Shown here: piece by piece, positions 6,055-8,884 of the stretch | How the letters are laid out: each line of letters begins with the position of its first letter | How positions within the stretch are numbered: the stretch's first letter is position 1 | DNA from: a bacterium | GTDB lineage: Bacteria > Ratteibacteria > UBA8468 | Length of the DNA stretch: 8,884 nucleotides | Assembly: GCA_030630065.1 (NCBI GenBank) | Contig: DAOVNU010000019.1 | Coordinates: 1-8,884, forward strand | Reading direction: 5' to 3' | Made by a program: the position numbers and the translations under genes | The notes under the pieces: model-generated | What the model was told of the DNA's origin: nothing | Databases searched by the model: none | What the model saw: the letters and a program-made list of their open reading frames with translations, nothing else

Positions 6055-6060
6055 CTCCCT
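6055..6060 (-). promoter_or_regulatory. Shine-Dalgarno that decides the porA start
   Basis: The minus strand reads AGGGAG, six bases of A, then ATG at 6048. No comparable site precedes the upstream ATG at 6138, so this site sets the porA start. Confidence 0.75.
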
Positions 6061-6070
6061 ATTTTTAGAC

Positions 6071-6099
6071 AGATTAACGCAATTTCTCTCAAAAGTCAA
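6071..6099 (-). promoter_or_regulatory. Candidate porAB promoter
   Basis: The minus strand reads TTGACT (6094-6099), a 17-nt spacer and TAATCT (6071-6076). The -35 is good and the -10 is weak. Transcription would start near 6064, leaving a short leader of about 16 nt that still includes the AGGGAG ribosome site. The -35 box falls within the spacer of the opposing exchanger promoter. Confidence 0.4.
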
Positions 6100-6103
6100 A
6101 AAA

Positions 6104-6112
6104 TGGTATAGT
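6104..6112 (+). promoter_or_regulatory. Extended -10 promoter for the exchanger, predicting a leaderless mRNA
   Basis: TGGTATAGT (6104-6112) is an extended -10 with five of six consensus bases. The -35 position (6084-6089, TTCTCT) is poor, which extended -10 promoters tolerate. The start point should be near 6119, 2 nt before ATG 6121. An in-frame TAA at 6112-6114 prevents any longer protein, and no Shine-Dalgarno is present. Confidence 0.5.
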
Positions 6113-6120
6113 AAATAAAA

Positions 6121-7041
6121 ATGAACCTTACCATTCAAATAGTAATCTTTCTGTTCACCGTTTTTATTGTCCTTAAAGGGGCGGACTTATTTGTTAATTC
6201 AGCCGTTGCTATTGCCGAAGGGATGGGAATTTCCAAAGCTCTTATCGGGGCAACAATCGTTAGTTTAGCCACAACCCTTCCCGAACTGTGCGTTTCTTCC
6301 TTTGCTGTTTTAACCGGTCACGCTCAGGTGGCATTGGGAAATGCAATGGGCTCGGTGGTCTGCAATATCGGACTTTTTGGATTCTGCGTGCTTATTTCTA
6401 CGATTATCATCAAGAAAAAAATTCTTCTGCAACAGGGGCTGATTATGCTGGCCTCGGGCTTGCTTCTTTACCTTTTTTCTCAATGGGGAATAATTAGCAG
6501 GTCAGCCGGTATTTTTCTCCTGGTCTGCTTTGTATTTTACTTCTGGTTTTCCTACAAAAAAGCAAAGGAAAAGTATCAAAGAAAAAAGGAGTTTGCTCTT
6601 TCAAAAAACATCCTTTTATTCATTTCGGGAGCAATTTTAGTAGTAGGAGGAAGTAGGGTCATCGTTCTTTTAGGGATAAAGATTGCCACATCCTTAGGGA
6701 TACCGGAATTAGTCATTTCGGCATCTTTAATTGCTTTGGGCACATCCTTACCCGAACTGATTACCTCGCTTACCGCTCTTGTTAAGGGTCATCTAGAGAT
6801 TTCTGCCGCCAATATTATTGGTGCCAATATCCTTGACATTCTTCTGGTGGTAGGGATATCCGCAACTATCTCCCCTTTGCCGATAGAGCCCCAGACAAAA
6901 TCTCTTATCCTGCCAATGATGCTTCTTTTGATGTTCTTAATGCTCTTTTTCGGATGGACGAAGAAAAAATATCAACGTTGGGAGGGAATGGTTCTTTTCT
7001 CGGTTTACGGTGTCTTTCTCTTTCTTCTATTTGTCCAATAA
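6121..7041 (+). CDS. Sodium/calcium-exchanger family (CaCA) membrane antiporter
   Basis: This is a 306-residue integral membrane protein with about ten hydrophobic helices in two homologous halves around a Lys/Arg-rich cytosolic loop (146-158). The two alpha repeats are clear: LIGATIVSLATTLPE (41-55) with GNAMGSVVCNIG (73-84), and ISASLIALGTSLPE (199-212) with IGANILDILLVVG (233-245). Glu55, Asn82, Glu212 and Asp239 match the ion-binding quartet Glu54, Asn81, Glu213 and Asp240 of the Methanocaldococcus exchanger NCX_Mj, so Na+/Ca2+ exchange is more likely than a cation/H+ role. An Ala at 235 replaces a Ser ligand in the second repeat. The gene is divergent from porA and overlaps the glycosyltransferase gene tail to tail by 15 bp. 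The start is fixed by an upstream stop, and the mRNA looks leaderless. Confidence 0.9.
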   Translation: MNLTIQIVIFLFTVFIVLKGADLFVNSAVAIAEGMGISKALIGATIVSLATTLPELCVSSFAVLTGHAQVALGNAMGSVVCNIGLFGFCVLISTIIIKKKILLQQGLIMLASGLLLYLFSQWGIISRSAGIFLLVCFVFYFWFSYKKAKEKYQRKKEFALSKNILLFISGAILVVGGSRVIVLLGIKIATSLGIPELVISASLIALGTSLPELITSLTALVKGHLEISAANIIGANILDILLVVGISATISPLPIEPQTKSLILPMMLLLMFLMLFFGWTKKKYQRWEGMVLFSVYGVFLFLLFVQ

Positions 7042-8277
7042 GGGTTCAATCTTTTCCTTAAAAATTCTCTCCCAACTGTATTGCCTGATAACTTTCTCAA
7101 AGAGAAGGGATGTCTTGTCATTGTTGAAAAATTTTACGATGCGTTGAGCGATTTCTTCGGGTTTTTCCTTGAGATTAAGATAATTAACCTCTCCCCCTCC
7201 TATTTCGGGTAAAGGAGCAATCTCCGAGGTAAAAATGGGTCTGCGGAGCAGTCCTGCCTCCAGAAGGGGAATACCAAAGCCCTCCTGATAACTGGTGACC
7301 AGGAGCAAGTCGGAAAGCAGATAAAGGTCACGTAAAAGTTTCAACCCCACCTTTAACCGTTTTTTAGTAAAAGGGTCAATAACATTATGGAGAAAAATAA
7401 CCTCTTTTTTTAAGCCCAATTTTTTGACAAGTTCTTCGAGTAAGGCAAAATAATTCATTCCTTTTTTGAGATGAGGGTCAGGAGGGCCGGTGATAATCAA
7501 TTTAGGACTTGCTCCTTTCTTTGAGAGCTCTTTTATTATTCTGATTGCAAACTCAACGTTCTTGCGTTTAATAACCCTCGCGGGGAAAAGAATGGTTAAA
7601 CTCTCCCCCAATTCCAACTTATTAAAAAGATAGACCGCTTGTGGGGAAAGGTCCAGAAATTTGGAAAGATTTAGACCATTGGGAATAACTTCGATTTTTT
7701 CCTTTTTCAGACCCCAGATTTTGGCAAGTTGAGTTTGTCGCAGTTTGGAAATGGTCACGTACTCCACATTCGGCAGAGGTTTTTTGAGAAGATTCCAGGG
7801 ATATTTTTTGATGGGAACAGAAGCAAGATAATCCTTATAGGTAGGGTCAATCAAAGGAGAATCGTGAACCCAGGCAATAAATTTTTTCTTTGTTTGAGGA
7901 ATGAGTTGGTGCAAGGCAGTCAGTAAAGCAAGATTAAAGGGCATCGAAAGAACGTTGTGGCAGATGACAACATCGCTTTTCTTTAACTCCTTTCTTAAGG
8001 ACTTTTCTATTTTTTCTTTTAATCGCTCAAATTCTTTGAAATCTCCTCTTTTTATCTGTTCATTCGCCTTCTGGTTTAAAGGATAAGTAGAGTCAATTTC
8101 GGGGATAACTGCTACCTCTACGTCCGGCGCAAATTTCTTTCCCTTCCCGACAATAACTTTTGTTTGATATCCACCTTTGGCAAATAGTTTTGCTTGCGCC
8201 TCCAGGACAAATTCCACCCCGCCAATCACCGGCGGACAACTGTAATGGATAAAAGCGATTTTTGGTTTTTGAGTCAT
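7027..8277 (-). CDS. Glycosyltransferase, family 4-like (GT-B fold)
   Basis: This 416-residue protein has the two-domain GT-B layout of retaining glycosyltransferases. The N-terminal acceptor domain opens with KIAFIHYSCPPVIGGVE (6-22), where GGVE is the usual glycine-rich loop, and HDS (138-140) is seen further on. The donor domain begins near 196 with VIPNGLNLSKF. It has Arg234 and Lys239 in FPARVIKRKN, which should contact the nucleotide-sugar phosphates, and the EX7E motif EGFGIPLLE (Glu332, Glu340). It probably uses a nucleotide sugar to build a polysaccharide, glycolipid or small glycoside. Donor and acceptor cannot be read from sequence, and no sugar-pathway genes lie beside it. The start is fixed by TAA directly before ATG 8277. 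There is no Shine-Dalgarno and a leaderless mRNA is predicted. Confidence 0.92.
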   Translation of the reverse strand: MTQKPKIAFIHYSCPPVIGGVEFVLEAQAKLFAKGGYQTKVIVGKGKKFAPDVEVAVIPEIDSTYPLNQKANEQIKRGDFKEFERLKEKIEKSLRKELKKSDVVICHNVLSMPFNLALLTALHQLIPQTKKKFIAWVHDSPLIDPTYKDYLASVPIKKYPWNLLKKPLPNVEYVTISKLRQTQLAKIWGLKKEKIEVIPNGLNLSKFLDLSPQAVYLFNKLELGESLTILFPARVIKRKNVEFAIRIIKELSKKGASPKLIITGPPDPHLKKGMNYFALLEELVKKLGLKKEVIFLHNVIDPFTKKRLKVGLKLLRDLYLLSDLLLVTSYQEGFGIPLLEAGLLRRPIFTSEIAPLPEIGGGEVNYLNLKEKPEEIAQRIVKFFNNDKTSLLFEKVIRQYSWERIFKEKIEPLLDK

Positions 8278-8284
8278 TTACAAT

Positions 8285-8314
8285 ATATTAACATTTTTAT
8301 TACTTCACTACCAA
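8285..8314 (-). promoter_or_regulatory. Extended -10 promoter for the glycosyltransferase, predicting a leaderless mRNA
   Basis: The minus strand reads TTGGTA (8309-8314), an 18-nt spacer and TAATAT (8285-8290) with TGT before the -10. Transcription should begin near 8278, 1 nt before ATG 8277. An in-frame TAA (8278-8280) sits between promoter and start codon. Confidence 0.5.
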
Positions 8315-8336
8315 AATTCAGGGTATGTTCCTAACT

Positions 8337-8364
8337 TTGTATTTGAAAAATCTTAAGGTATAAT
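8337..8364 (+). promoter_or_regulatory. Candidate housekeeping promoter upstream of the sigma factor gene
   Basis: A perfect TATAAT at 8359-8364 has TTGTAT (8337-8342) 16 nt before it, matching only the TTG half of the -35. Transcription would start near 8371, leaving a leader of about 74 nt before the ECF sigma start. The leader has no Shine-Dalgarno close to the ATG. Confidence 0.4.
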
Positions 8365-8408
8365 GGAATGAAGGTGAACAGCAAGATTTAGAATTAGTCC
8401 ACAATATT

Positions 8409-8436
8409 GAAGGTTTTTAATTGATAAAGTGTCTAA
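8409..8436 (+). promoter_or_regulatory. Possible ECF-type autoregulatory promoter
   Basis: GAAGGTT (8409-8415), a 16-nt spacer and TCTAA (8432-8436) loosely resemble the sigma-E pattern GGAACTT-N16-TCTRA. The start point would be near 8442, again only 2-3 nt before the ATG at 8445. The -35 matches just four of seven bases, so this is a weak call, supported mainly by its position. Confidence 0.2.
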
Positions 8437-8444
8437 CTATATAA

Positions 8445-8884
8445 ATGAAAGAAAGCATTTTAATTGCCAACTCTCAGAAAGGCGATACACAATCCTTCAG
8501 TGAGTTGGTTTCTCTTTACCAAAGAAGAATCTATGATTTAGCCTATCGGATAACTCATAGCCATACCGATAGTGAGGATATTGCCCAGGAAGTATTTATC
8601 CGACTATGGAGAAAAATCCATAAATTCAAAGGCGAATCATCCTTTTTTACCTGGCTTTACAGGATGGTAATAAATGTATCTAAAAATTATCTGAGAAGCA
8701 GACCGACGAACCAAGTATTATTTGAGGAAGCAACAATCGGTCAGGGCTTAATGAGCAAAAGAAAGAATCCTGCAGAGGAATTAATTTTCCAGGAGACAAG
8801 TAAGGTGGTGACTAAAGCAATTGATACTCTTCCCTTCAAACATAGAATGGTTGTTCTTCTTCACGATATAGAAGGATTTTCCCA
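8445..8884 (+). CDS. ECF-type RNA polymerase sigma factor (cut by window edge in region 4)
   Basis: The frame runs from ATG 8445 to the window end (146 complete codons), so the DNA-binding end of region 4 is missing. Sigma region 2 covers about 18-84: FSELVSLYQRRIYDLAYRIT, then DSEDIAQEVFIRLW (42-55), the core-binding segment typical of RpoE-like factors, then FKGESSFFTWLYRMVINV (61-78), the -10 recognition area. A non-conserved linker follows, and region 4 starts near 113 with AIDTLPFKHRMVVLLHDIEGFS, whose usual form is LP...R.v..L.d.eG.s. It directs RNA polymerase to a specific gene set, probably stress or envelope related. An anti-sigma factor would be expected just beyond the window. An in-frame TAA directly before the ATG fixes the start, and there is no Shine-Dalgarno. 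The gene is divergent from the glycosyltransferase. Confidence 0.93.
   Translation, partial: MKESILIANSQKGDTQSFSELVSLYQRRIYDLAYRITHSHTDSEDIAQEVFIRLWRKIHKFKGESSFFTWLYRMVINVSKNYLRSRPTNQVLFEEATIGQGLMSKRKNPAEELIFQETSKVVTKAIDTLPFKHRMVVLLHDIEGFS

Noticed and set aside
5866..6111. Plus-strand open frame opposite the porA 5' end
   Set aside because: It is a shadow of porA. The product has no domain or family character, and the porA protein is strongly conserved across this stretch.
6049..6138. N-terminal 30-codon extension of porA from ATG 6138
   Set aside because: It overlaps the intergenic promoter DNA and the start of the exchanger gene, has no Shine-Dalgarno, and the extra residues do not resemble a PorA N-terminus. 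ATG 6048 has AGGGAG at good spacing.
8368..8391. Seven-codon frame MKVNSKI right after the TATAAT box
   Set aside because: The expected start point (about 8371) lies after the ATG, there is no ribosome site, and the peptide has no attenuator-like codon run.

Overview
The window is about 8.9 kb of AT-leaning, gene-dense bacterial DNA. It holds nine protein genes (two cut by the window edges), one tRNA gene and one gene relic. A pyruvate:ferredoxin oxidoreductase pair, a PilZ/HD-GYP c-di-GMP protein, an ECF sigma factor, a lipoprotein with HEAT-like repeats and sigma70-type promoters point to an anaerobic bacterium with a cell envelope. The mix resembles uncultured deep-branching lineages, but nothing here fixes the phylum. 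No mobile element, CRISPR array or long repeat is visible.

Layout. (1) 1-1729, minus strand: a three-gene unit read leftwards, consisting of a membrane-anchored NTF2-like/DUF4878-like protein, a HEAT-repeat lipoprotein and a zinc-ribbon protein that runs off the edge. (2) 1730-1872: a divergent promoter region. (3) 1873-3830, plus strand: an MBL-fold hydrolase, then the in-frame tail of a class III nucleotidyl cyclase, apparently a relic, leading into a PilZ-2TM-HD-GYP protein. (4) 3848-6048, minus strand: porA, porB and tRNA-Asn(GUU). The porG and porD genes are not beside them. (5) 6121-7041, plus strand: a sodium/calcium-exchanger family protein, divergent from porA and overlapping the next gene tail to tail by 15 bp. 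(6) 7027-8277, minus strand: a family-4-type glycosyltransferase. (7) 8278-8444: a divergent promoter region. (8) 8445 to the end, plus strand: an ECF sigma factor, cut off in region 4.

How the genes relate. PorAB should carry the TPP-dependent core of pyruvate oxidation to acetyl-CoA, with electrons passed to ferredoxin. It needs gamma and delta subunits from elsewhere. The PilZ/HD-GYP protein looks like a membrane c-di-GMP receptor and hydrolase. The remaining genes look like independent units in envelope, transport and regulation rather than one pathway.

The most interesting signals are in expression. Three genes (MBL hydrolase, exchanger, glycosyltransferase) have an extended -10 element placed so that transcription should start 1-3 nt before the only possible start codon. 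They have no Shine-Dalgarno sequence, so leaderless mRNAs are predicted. Other genes in the same window have clear Shine-Dalgarno sites. A near-consensus promoter also lies inside the cyclase relic, and its -35 box contains the TTG that would otherwise be taken as the start of the PilZ/HD-GYP gene. All of this is read by eye, with no database search.
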